Of a DNA stretch of 64,000 bases, positions 1 through 10,120 are shown piece after piece (the first letter of the stretch is position 1; each line of letters opens with the position of its first letter). Origin of the DNA: Xiphias gladius (Eukaryota > Chordata > Actinopteri > Istiophoriformes > Xiphiidae); NCBI RefSeq assembly GCF_016859285.1, contig NC_053414.1:12835517-12899516 (forward strand), in the 5' to 3' direction. The position numbers and the translations under genes are program-made. Under the pieces are notes generated by a model that ran no database searches, was not told the origin of the DNA, and saw nothing but the letters and a program-made list of their open reading frames with translations.

Positions 1-216
1 CAGACAGACAGCTGATTGGGCAGAAGTCCACACACCCTCTCAGCCCCTTTAGCTCCTCCACAGATGATAACGGCACACATGCCGGTACAGAACACGGCTT
101 AACCCCCCGGTTGGTTAATAAGACATTTGCCCCTTTCACACGTTTACACCCCCCCGACGCCGGTTTTCCGTGAACAAAGGCCCGGGTCCACGGCCCCTTT
201 CCGCCTCTCTCCGCAG

Positions 217-651
217 ACAACCTGCCGTGCCACTTTGTGTCCGCGTTCGGCGCCGGCTTCGTCACCACGGTGATTGCCTCCCCGGTGGACGTGGTGAAGA
301 CCAGGTACATGAACTCACCCCCGGGCCAGTACAGGAGCGCCGTCAACTGTGCCTGGACCATGCTGACCAAAGAGGGCCCGACCGCGTTCTACAAAGGGTG
401 AGCGCTTTCTGCCCGAACCCCGCCGCACCTTTATTCGTTATGATTGAAAATATATATATATTCAAGCAATGAAAACCTGAGCCGTTGTTCTTCACTTCGA
501 GCCTCTGACCTCGTCTTGTTTTTTTTTGTTTTGTAGATTTGTGCCCTCATTTCTGAGGTTGGGATCGTGGAATGTCGTGATGTTCGTGTCGTTCGAGCAA
601 ATCAAGAGGGCCATGATGGTCACCAAGAAGCGGATCGAGGCCCCGAATTGA
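217..651 (+). CDS. ucp1: Mitochondrial uncoupling protein 1, last two coding exons (partial)
   Basis: Two exons, 217-397 and 537-651 (stop TGA 649-651), encode the C-terminal third of a mitochondrial carrier. The first begins (G)ac-aac as [11 protein letters not shown] and ends in YKG. The second reads [20 protein letters not shown] and ends RIEAPN. Seen: the carrier signature PVDVVKTR of the third repeat, then the GPTAFYKG and [11 protein letters not shown] segments typical of UCP1-3. Acceptors end in CGCAG and TTGTAG; the donor is GTGAGC. The protein is an inner-membrane proton/anion transporter of six helices; the first two repeats lie left of the window. Sequence alone barely separates UCP1, UCP2 and UCP3. 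I choose ucp1 because elmod2 follows tail-to-tail, the neighbour of UCP1 in mammals, whereas ucp2/ucp3 have other neighbours. Confidence 0.85.
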
Positions 652-1089
652 GTTTAGTGCTTCAAAGTTTGACTGAAAAAAAAACACCACTGGATGAAGA
701 AACCTAATGTGTACCAATTCGGGTTTTTTTTTGTTTGTTTTTTTTAGCTTTATTCAACAATCTTCTTGTCCTGTGGTGACAAAGAGGACAACCCTTTTTT
801 TAAAAAAAAGAGGAGTACTGGACAGTCTACCTTGTGTTTGACTTCATGTTCAACTCCTGTATCAAGAAGACACACACCGCTCCTTTCATATTTATAAATT
901 TGTCATAATGAGCCCATTCCAAATAGTTTGGGAGTGAATGATATGAACACAAGCTTGTGATAACCTCCTCTGGGAAGTGGGGTTTGCACTTTAAGACCTG
1001 TGACTCTAAATCTGCCAGTCATACATTTCAGGCAGCTTTAACCAGTGCAGGTTTTTATATTAAAAAAAAAAAAACAATACCGGTGCCAC

Positions 1090-1095
1090 AATAAA
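1090..1095 (+). terminator. Candidate ucp1 polyadenylation signal
   Basis: AATAAA about 440 bases after the ucp1 stop codon. The 3' UTR before it (652-1089) has several poly-T and poly-A runs and no other gene. Confidence 0.5.
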
Positions 1096-1109
1096 ATGTA
1101 AAACATGAT

Positions 1110-2007
1110 TATGTAAAGCTTAAAATATATTTGACCTGTTTTACACACACTGTGCTTGCTTCTTTCACTTGCCCCTACAACACATGGACACAAAACACAT
1201 TTCAAAACATCTAACTGTATTTATTAACTCAGGGCAAGTTGTGTAAATCATTACAGAACTTCCTCAAAAGCAAATCACAGCATTAAAATAGCAGGTAATG
1301 AAAACGCAGTATCAGTCGTCAGGCATACATATTTATGGAAAGCAGGCGAACAACGTTTTTTGAGCTCCACATCATTATCATTAGATAATACAGGTGGCAT
1401 TAATGGTATCAGTGGGGACCTGTTAAACCATGCGCAACCATTCAGATGAGAAACCCCACGGTGGAATTCATTCCTTACATTAGGCTTCAGCCATGGTCTC
1501 CAGACATAAATATCCAATTCCTGAGCAGGACAATTGTGAGAACAAACACAAACAAGACAGAAAAAAATACGGTAGTTAATCGCCATTTTTCAATAACTGT
1601 CTGTAAACTGCAACAATTTGGCTACTTGCTCACTGAAAGTGCTTCTACGCTCACAAACGACAGAGCTGTTCGTATCACCCCAGTCCTCTGCAGCAGCTCT
1701 CATTTCCCCTTCATGAAGTACAATTAGCCCCTGGAATGGTCATTTCTGAGGTATAGGGTGGTAGATTCTTGCTCTACTTTTAAAACAATTAAGTATGACT
1801 ATAACAAGAACAGAACATGACTAATGAACCACAAAACCAAATATAAGAGGATTCATTTGTTTGAATTTTTGAGGAATGTGAGTGTTTAAATGTTCCGCGC
1901 TGGTTATGCAGAACCTTGCTGCCTTCTTACACCTGATCAAACAATGCCAGGGGCTTTGGAGAAATCGGGGGGGGACCATAATAACCCTTTAAAATACTTT
2001 ATTTATG
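1110..2007. other. Tail-to-tail spacer between ucp1 and elmod2
   Basis: No conserved coding sequence seen. Short open frames on both strands have no family resemblance. It probably holds the 3' UTR of elmod2, transcribed leftward. A TTTATT (AATAAA on the minus strand) at 1998-2003 is only five bases past the elmod2 stop, probably too close to be the main signal; another lies near 1210. Confidence 0.5.
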
Positions 2008-5000
2008 TTAGTTTTTAGAACGGACAGTCAATGTGAAGGACACATCAGGGCTCTGTAGATGTGTCTTGACTATGTTATGGAATTTTTCTCTGTACTGATT
2101 GAACTGCATGATGCTTTCTGGTTCTTCCGCCACCCAGAACTTATCAAATTCGTACGCCAGGTAACCTAGAGAAGAAGAAACGAATGCGTTTAGAGAGTTT
2201 TCTCTAAACATATAAATAACAAAATTTGAATCAGAGGTGAATATAAAAAAAGAATGACGTTGGGTCTACTGACAGTACAGCTGATGAAAGTGCCGGAGTC
2301 CAGGTGTGCCCTGGACTGTATTGTAGAAATGTGGTTTCAAAGCACCATTCTTCAGGAGGCTGTAGGCCATCTCTGTCAAGTTGATCCCAACGATGGCATA
2401 TGAATAGCTAAAACATGTACGCAAAATGAGTATAGCACGGACGTTAAACGGGACAGCATCTTGTGTACACGTGGAGGACATGGTGAACCTGACGTCTTCT
2501 TCTGTCCAGGTCTAGTGATAGTGAGGCAGTGATTTTAAAAAGATGACACTCACACAATGCCAATGGACAACACACTGGTGCTCATATATGAATGTCTCTT
2601 ACCCTAGTTTAGGATGGTTTGCATGAGACAACACCTGACGAGCCTCGTCTGTGTAATTTTCGCTGAAAAAACTGCAAACAGCAAAAACATTGTAGTATCA
2701 TTATTGCTCCCCAACTATGGATGAGACCGCGTAAACATGCACTCACTGGTGATAACTGCAAACATTTACCGAGAAAAATCTACAAATTTTATATGGATAA
2801 CATTTTACATTGTAAGCAATGTGAATATTCATTTGGATGCATATTTAAGACTTTATTTCTTTTTATTTTATTGTATGTCTTATAGCTATTCATTGAGTAC
2901 TCACACGAGATTGATTAGTCCCAGCATGCCCATTCCTCTAAAGTCAGTCTTGGGGTCATCTCCTTGGAATCCGATGTCTCCCCACTGTTTGGTTATCCTT
3001 GATTCCAGTTTGACTGTTGGCATCAACAGGTCCCAGAGCTGAGGGAACAAATATTTACAGCATCACACGTTTTAATTGACACAATACTGAGTTACAGGTA
3101 CAATGGTTTCGAATGTGATTTTGTGCACAACATTTTGGATTCATAATCAATACTTTCAACATGGTAATGTAAGTCTATGCCATTTTATTGTGCTGGTAAA
3201 CCAGATTAAATTTCTAATTTCACAAATAAATGTGATTTCTCCCTCTAAAGTTTCAACTATGTTCAAAGTGTTTATGTTAAAAGGGCTAATTAGTTCATGG
3301 CGTTAAGTCCGCTACAGTGTATCTGTCCATCCAATCAACTGTCACTTCACTCAGTGTTTTAAAAATTTGGTCCAAAATGTCACTGAGTCGTCACAACATT
3401 TTGGTGGCTCACCATGTTCCAATATTGTCTGAGATATTCTGTCATACTCATGTGACTCTCATGACTCACAAAGAACGACAGAACAACTGCATGCAAATGC
3501 ATTCACCGAGCACTTTATTGGGAACATCATACTAATACTGGGTAGGGCCTCCCTTTGCTCTCAAAACAGCCATTCCACAAGATGTTGTGAAGATGTTGGA
3601 AACTGTCCTCTGAGATTCTGCTCCGTGTTGACGTGACTGCATCACATCATTTCTGCAGATCTGTCAGATGCACATTCATGCTGCCAATGTCCTGTTCTAC
3701 CACATCCCAAAGGTGTTTCATTGTATTCAGATCTGGTGATTGGGGAGGCCACTGAAGTACACTGAACTCACTCATGCTCATGAAACCAGTTTGAGACACT
3801 TTTGCTTTGTGACATGGTGCATTATCCTGCTGGAAGAAGCCATTAGAAGATAGTAAATTGTGCCTATAAAGGAAAACACATGGTCAGCAACAATACTCAG
3901 AGAGGCTGTGGCATTCAAATCAAGATTGATTGGTATTAAAGGGGCCCAAAGTGTCAAGAAAATATCCCCCACATCATTACACCACCACCAGCAGCCTGGA
4001 CTGTTGACACAAGTCAGGTTGGGTCCAAGGATTCATTCTGTTGACCCCAAATGCTGACCGTACCATCTACGTGCCTCAGCAGAAATCCAGATCCTTCAGA
4101 CCAGGCTACGTTTCTCCAGTCTTCAACTGTCCAATTATAGTGAGCCATTCTCTCAGTCTGGCCATTCTCCTCCAACCTCTCTCATCAACAAGGTGTTTCC
4201 GTCCACAGAACTGCCGCTCACTGGATGTTTTTCATTTTTCACATATTTCTGAGTAAACTCTAGAGACTGTTGTGCCCAGAAGAACAGCAGAAGTGGAAAA
4301 TCCCAGAAGAACCGCGGTTTCAGAAATACTCAAACCAGCCATCTGGCACCAACAATCATTTCATGGTCTGAGCCCCTGAGATCACATTTTCCCCCCATAC
4401 TGATGTTTTATGAGAACATTAAGTGGAGCTTCTGACCTGTAACTACAGGATTTTATGCATTGTGCTGGTGCCACATTAAATTGGATAGCTGCATGAATAA
4501 ACAGGTGTACAGGTGTTCCTAATAAAGTGCTTTGTGAATGCATGTATACCATGGAAATATCCTTATTTGTTCCGTGGAACATTAACTAGGTAGATAAAGC
4601 AACTGCTTCAGTTTTTTCTAATGTATAGATCTAGAGGCAGGGGACACATACCTTCAAAAGCATGGCCTCGTGTTCTGCATTCTCCGAACTGAAGACTTCC
4701 TTTCTCAAGTCTTCCACAGAAGAATAAAGACTGCTGTATCCTGTTATTTGTAACAGACAGATGTGCAGGCTCTCCTTGAACCTGGAAAAGTAAAGAGATT
4801 AAACCAGTAAATAATCATTAAATCAGAAAATATACTTCACTGAATATGATGAAAAGTAAAGCATTGCAGATGAAAAATTCAAACTAGTAGATAAGATGTA
4901 ACCTTACAGGGGATCTTTCTGGGGTTTGACATTCTTCTCTTTCATAATTTCATCCACACATTGATCTAATTTATCCTTGCTGGTTTCCAAAGCTCCTCTT

Positions 5001-7088
5001 AAAACCTACATGGGAAGAAAGCGCATGAGAGTGAGGAGGTAGCAACATTAAAATAATGATACAGCGAGCCCCCAGACAGACAACTTGCAAAGTGGCTGCT
5101 ATATAATCTTTGCTGACAACCACAGTGAAAATATGTTTCTCAAAGTCAACCCCTGGAAAGATGACCAAGCAATTCTGATTCCACACTGAACTGGACTGTT
5201 GATTAAAAAATGCTTACCTCGCTGTAACCATAAATGACAAGTACAGTCGATTCATCTAAGCCTGGCAAGTGTAGTGAAAGATAAAGACTGATAAAGCTCA
5301 CAGGATATGACTTTACTGGGCTTCACACATACAGCAGGCTTAAAGTTAATGTAGAGGTCAGTAGTAAAGCAAAGGCTGTTTGCTTGAGACTTCTCGTAGA
5401 GGTCAGTAGTAAAGCAAAGGCTGTTTACTTGAGACTTCACTGTGAGCCCACAAAGTGTAAAAATCACCTCAGACTAAACAGGCTTCCCTCTCCCATTCCC
5501 ATTTGCTGCAGCACCAGAATTATGAAATGGGACCACATTACCCCAGTCCGAGCATCTCGAAACTGTTTCCCCACACATTCTTTTTTTTCTTCAAATCCCC
5601 AGAGGTTGCTCACTCCGTATTTCTCAAGTTCTGACCCTCTCAACATTGTTAGGGGCCCGAGGTTCACCCAACAAAGACTCCTAGCCATCTTACAGTCTGG
5701 TAATAGAGATTTGTCCATAGCAGCCATTAGGGGGAGACTGTGACAGAAGAAAAGCCTCTGGTGTGTCTTTTCAGAACTCGTGTCTGCTTCCCATTTTGAT
5801 AAAGAAGCCTGTGTTTTCACTTACTACATTATTTATACTGAATACGATATTTTCTAATCTATTTAACCAGGAAGGTTCTTGAGATACATTATCTCTTTCA
5901 CAACAGACAAAACGGCAACATAAAATAAGTCTCACATGATTACATAAGAACACACATTATTAATTACAACAATCACATATAACACAACAGAAAAAGACCT
6001 GAGAAACCGGAGAGAGATAAAAATAAATATTTAAAACAAGTACATTCCCCATGAAAAATTTTTAATGTGATGTTTAAATGTCTGATATGAAGGCAGCATT
6101 TCCAGAAAAAGTTTATCTTGCTTTGATTGTGTTGCTGGTTTTGAGGATTTATGGTTATGCTTGACTGTGTGTCTGTACAATACGTGCAACCTAAAATTAT
6201 ATGTTACTTCCTTTACTCCATCTTTTCTAGCCTTTTTTCTTGAATTTTGTAAGGGTGATTTATTATTTCCGTAATCAATATACCTATCAAATTAACCATT
6301 TTGTGGTTAGACTTGTAGATTTACTTTTTAACCATTAAAATGGGCACAAAAAAAAAAAACAAGTTCACAATTTCCTGTGCCAAAAGTTACGCCTTAATAT
6401 TTTTTCATTTTTTTCTGACCAAAAAAAAAAAAACTAACTAAAAGCTATTTCATCTGTAATGATATTAAAACACATTGAGGCAACAAATCCTCAATTTTCA
6501 GAAGGTGAAACCTGAAAGTGTTTCCCATTTTGGTCAAGAAATTATTTAACCAAGATTATTTAGAGATTATCATAATATTTATAGAGAATTTGCTATTGAT
6601 CAGCAAATTTGTGCTAAATTGATTGTGTTTTTAGCTTTCAACAGCTATATAAAGTAATTTAAACTTAAATTGATATAAAACTGTCCCATTGAAAGCAATT
6701 GTTAAACCACAATTACTGAAGTTGTCCCTGGAATCTGCAATCCAGTGTATCAGAAACAAAACTAATCCTACGAACCATTATCTACGAAAAAATGTGAAAC
6801 AATGGAAACCTTTCTTACCTTGTTCTTAGATGACTGGAGGGAGTATTCTACAACAGGACACAGGAAGAAGATTAATATTATAGAAAAAAAATGTTAAGTA
6901 AGCATTAAAAGTAGACCAGATTTAGGTTGATTTAATTCACCTGCTTTTGTTGTCCTTGTAGCCCCTGGTTTGTATCCAGAGCATATTCTCTGCAGCTCAC
7001 ATTTCCCTGTCACCTGTCTGACGAGCCACTTCAGCCAGTATCTCAGGAAGGATGTGTAGATGTACTGCCAGATACTCCCCAACATTTT
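2008..7088 (-). CDS. elmod2: ELMO domain-containing protein 2, complete
   Basis: Eight coding exons join without a frame break to 298 codons (human ELMOD2 has 293). In transcript order: 6941-7085 (ATG at 7085), 6819-6847, 4908-5005, 4652-4781, 2905-3038, 2603-2671, 2274-2407, 2008-2165. The acceptor before the ATG puts the exon edge at 7088. The start is MLGSIWQYIYTSFLRYWLKW, an aromatic membrane-associating N-terminus like the mammalian one, followed by RQVTGKCELQRI. The ELMO domain fills residues about 75-280 and includes QWGDIGFQGDDPKTDFRGMG; the Arg of TDFR (residue 168) is the family's catalytic arginine. Later blocks are GYSYAIVGINLTEMAYSLLK and YLAYEFDKFWVAEEPESIM. The family acts as GAP for ARL2-type GTPases (known, not shown here). 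The donor of exon 7 is GTCAGT, slightly unusual. One intron carries a Tc1-like insertion. Confidence 0.95.
3497..4543 (-). mobile_element. Decayed Tc1/mariner-like DNA transposon in an elmod2 intron
   Basis: A unit of about 1.05 kb bounded by inverted repeats of about 30 bases, 3497-3526 and 4514-4543, each with the core AGCACTTTATT followed by GGAACA. They differ at about three positions. The minus-strand interior is a broken Tc1-like transposase. For example 3778-3972 translates to a segment with NATASLSIVADHVFSFIGT, a characteristic stretch of teleost Tc1 transposases, followed by a damaged version of the region around the second catalytic Asp. Many frameshifts and stops are present, so the copy is dead. 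No clear TA target duplication is visible at the edges. Confidence 0.8.
5351..5440. repeat. 45-bp tandem duplication
   Basis: Two adjacent 45-base units, 5351-5395 and 5396-5440, both beginning GTAGAGGTCAGTAGTAAAGC and ending in TTGAGACTTC plus two bases. They differ at two or three positions. They lie in an elmod2 intron between the exons at 4908-5005 and 6819-6847. Confidence 0.9.
5850..6010. repeat. Degenerate teleost interspersed repeat fragment
   Basis: The stretch TTTAACCAGGAAGG followed by TTGAGATACATTATCTCTTT resembles the common fish repeat motif 'aaccaggaagtcc...ttgagattaaaatctctttt'. It looks like the tail of a LINE/SINE-type element, heavily decayed. Call rests on remembered consensus. 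Confidence 0.4.
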
Positions 7089-7710
7089 CTAAGACACAAA
7101 AAGTGAAAAGACATCAATCACCTGAAGGAATTCAAGAAGAAAAATATGACAGTCAAGTAAGCAATCTAATATTTATTTTTAACATTTGTCTGATAAGCCA
7201 CTTTGTCAACAAGCCTGAAATGGGTGCTTGACTTAGATAGCATCACTTATCAGTGGTCCTGCATCATATGAACGTGGCTCCGCTTCGATTTTTATTCCAT
7301 GGTGCAAGAAATGCTTCGATCAGCAAAATACTCAGCAGTAAAAAGTATAAGTTAACATGTGAATATTTCTGTGGCTTACATACAGGCTGAACAACTATGC
7401 ACAGGACCACTTTGTAAAAATACTCTGTACATGTAAAAGTCTTGCTGTCAATTTTAGACTAAGTAATCTTATTTCAAAATACAATTAGGCGTTATTAGTA
7501 CAACCATATTCAGACACAGTATTGCCATTACCATTATTAACAAAATGTACATAAAGTATCGAAAGTAAACGTAACAGTTATTGTATATTATTAGTGCATT
7601 AACACGTTCGCAGCGTTTTTGTGGTGCAGCAGATCGAGCTGGAGCCAATTTATCTACCTTACAAAGAGCTGGACATTTTAACCTACAACAAGGCCACATA
7701 AACTCTGTAG

Positions 7711-7805
7711 ACACTTTATTAAGAACACCTGTCCAACATAATGCAATTCAATCCAAAACAGCTGTCATAAATTCTACCTTAACTAAGTTTGTAATGTTAA
7801 GTTTG
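7711..7805. repeat. Short teleost repeat, terminus resembling Tc1-type ends
   Basis: Begins ACACTTTATTAAGAACACCT and continues through AATGCAATTCAATCCAAAAC and CATAAATTCTACC to AGTTTGTAATGTTAAG. This matches a short repeat often seen near fish genes. It shares the CACTTTATT..GAACA core with the Tc1-like element at 3497-4543 but diverges straight after it, so it is probably a separate non-autonomous family. It lies in the first intron of elmod2. Confidence 0.5.
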
Positions 7806-8603
7806 TGTTGACACTGCCACGAATGTGTAACTTCAATCATACAGTCTCACCCGGGGTTGTTGCTTTTCTCAGTCCAGTTTAGGGTTTGCTGTCTGTCATA
7901 CGTGTTGTTTAGTGCAATAAATATTGGCAATTGTAAATTTGCATTTCTCGGCCAGTGATTTATTCAATGCAAATGTAGAACGGCAGATCTGGAAACTACA
8001 GCATCTATGTTGTTCGATAACGTAAGACCATATTTTCCCCTTAAATTACGTGTAATGTAAACTGTATTTAGGTGCAGGGCTGTACTTAGTTACTTTCAAT
8101 CACTGTCACCATTGTGACTGGGACTGACAGCGGTCAGTTCGGAGGAGCTGAGACCATTAATTCAGCTGGTCGCCATTAAAATACAAATACAAAGCCTACA
8201 CTAAGACAGCATCATGTTAATGCGAGAAAGGAGAAAGCTAGCGAACATTCAAACAACCAAAACAATACCATTGTAGCAACTAGCCTTAACGCTAATGCTA
8301 ACTTCAGGCAAACGTGACCATTCAGTTTACAAATGATTTGGTGAGTTTAGTGGCGCTTTGGGAGGAAATGTAACCACTGCATATTAATGTTAGCAAACTA
8401 CTAGCTAGTCACCCCTGATTTTATTAAACTAGTTCGGCTAACTAGCTTCAAAACTCCGAGATGACACTTAACCGGTTCAGACAACAGGTTGTCATTGTAC
8501 TCGCCTAACTGTTAGCTAGCAATATCACGTGAACCTACATTAGGTTACGTCGCAAGCATTGGCGTGCTGGATGGCATCTGGAAGAAATTAAAGTTAATCT
8601 TAC

Positions 8604-8720
8604 CTTACTGTCGCAGAGACGATGCTTCCAGACACAAGATAAACACAAACTTAGCTTCACTTTGAAGCTACCAGCAGCGTGGGAAGATCAGCGACGTTTC
8701 TCTTGACAACAGTCTGGCTC
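8604..8720 (-). promoter_or_regulatory. elmod2: Candidate elmod2 non-coding first exon and promoter
   Basis: On the minus strand a donor (CAGTAAG then GTAAGATT) ends a candidate untranslated exon at 8604. It would splice to the acceptor at 7089-7090, three bases before the elmod2 ATG. The surrounding 8.2-8.8 kb has more CG pairs than neighbouring DNA and no open frame of note. The transcription start is not identified; the right edge given is approximate. Confidence 0.5.
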
Positions 8721-8759
8721 TGATGCATTCACGTTCACGTCGGACACAAACCACTTCCA

Positions 8760-9404
8760 ATGTTAGCTCTTTATTACCTAGTAATAAAGTGCATCCTTAC
8801 ATTTAAGGATTACATGTGTATTGCTGCTTAATTTTTTTTTTTTATATCGTTGGTACTTTCTGCCAAAAACGGCGGACACAATCCGATTAAATTGGGTTTA
8901 AATTATTGTGAACGCCGATTGACATGATGTCGTTCAACATAGCACACGCCAGCCCTGTGAACGTGTGCTTGGAACGCTGCTGCTGCGGCGCCATCTACTG
9001 TCAACAAAACGTAGTGCAGTCTGCACAGGTCTGCACTGCATAGACCTGGCCCTGGCCCAGACCCTGGTCCAGACCCTCCAACAGAAGGGGAAGTTTTCTC
9101 TAGTATAGTTTGCATCAAAACATTTCTACAGATCTGCTTTATGTAGATAAAAGGTAAAACCAAGTAAACAGATATCATATCATCTAATACTGATTTGCAT
9201 CTCAAACACAAGTAAGTGGCAATTGATAATTAACCATATATTAAACAGGTCACTGTTAATTGTGTGTGGATAACCTATCAATTACAAGTCTTTACATTTG
9301 CATGTCAGAGCAATTTTTTGCCAAATGAATATTAACATAATCCGCTGTAACTGTTTTAGCCCTCACTAACTAATAAAAAAAAATTGTCATCTGTCCCCAG
9401 ATAC
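8760..9404. other. Intergenic DNA upstream of elmod2
   Basis: No gene seen. Contains a short GC-rich island near 8975-9080 with a tandem CCTGG/CCAGACCCTGG pattern, flanked by AT-rich sequence. Confidence 0.4.
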
Positions 9405-10120
9405 AAGTCAATTTATTAATAGAGCACATTTAAAAATAAAAAACGTTGACTGAAGTGCTTTACTGATGAAATTATGAGATTATTTGATAGATGATCAAAT
9501 TATCTCAAATAATCAAGTAAAACACAGACATGTGTGAGAGCATGTAAGTAAATTAATAAAAACATAGAATAACATAAAAAAAATAATCATAAAAACACAA
9601 ACAGCATTGCACAGAGAACAAAAAAAAACAAATAAAAACAGAGTGCCCAGTCACATCTTCATGATGACTGTTAAAAGGCTAAAGAAAAGAGATGGGTCTT
9701 TAGATGGGTTTTAAAGATATGAATGGAGGGGGAAATATAATTATTAATGACAAAAACTATTCCTCAGTTTAGGGCCAACAACTTAAAATGCTCAATCATG
9801 GTTGATGGTTTTTAACTGGGGGCGTGGGACGGAGAGCGGTGATTGGTCAGCAGATCTGGGGGGGCCAGATCTGATGGAATAGGTGATGTGGAGTTTCTGG
9901 AGCTCTAACCTGGATGTGCTGTGCTTTAAAAACTAATGAAACAATCCGAAACTCAATTCTGTATGTCACTGCTAACCAGCGAAGAGAGACCAGTGTGGGG
10001 GAGATAGGGTTTTTCTTTTTTTGGTACCGGTGAGGGGTTTTCACTGCTGCAGTTTGAACCGGCTGCAGGCAAGATAGGGCTGCCTGACTGAAAAAAAGAA
10101 TCGCTGAAGCGAGAAGAAAT
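9405..10120 (+). repeat. Teleost SINE/LINE-tail type interspersed repeat
   Basis: Starts CAATTTATTAATAGAGCACA, then AAGTGCTTTACTGATGAAA, later TTCCTCAGTTTAGGGCCAAC, and ends with AGCGAAGAGAGACCAGTGTG and GAACCGGCTGCAGG. This order (gcac-box near the start, 'fill-in' AAGTGCTTTAC, 'attcctcagtttagggc', 'gaagagagaccagtgtgggg') matches a very common fish repeat family. No intact coding capacity. Related truncated copies occur at 30575 and 35229. Confidence 0.65.

Noticed and set aside
217-651. Naming the carrier ucp2 or ucp3
   Set aside because: The visible third is compatible with these, but the elmod2 tail-to-tail neighbour is specific to the UCP1 locus.
5384-5820. Overlapping open frames of about 118 residues on both strands
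   Set aside because: No family resemblance, inside an elmod2 intron next to repeats; likely chance or old repeat sequence.
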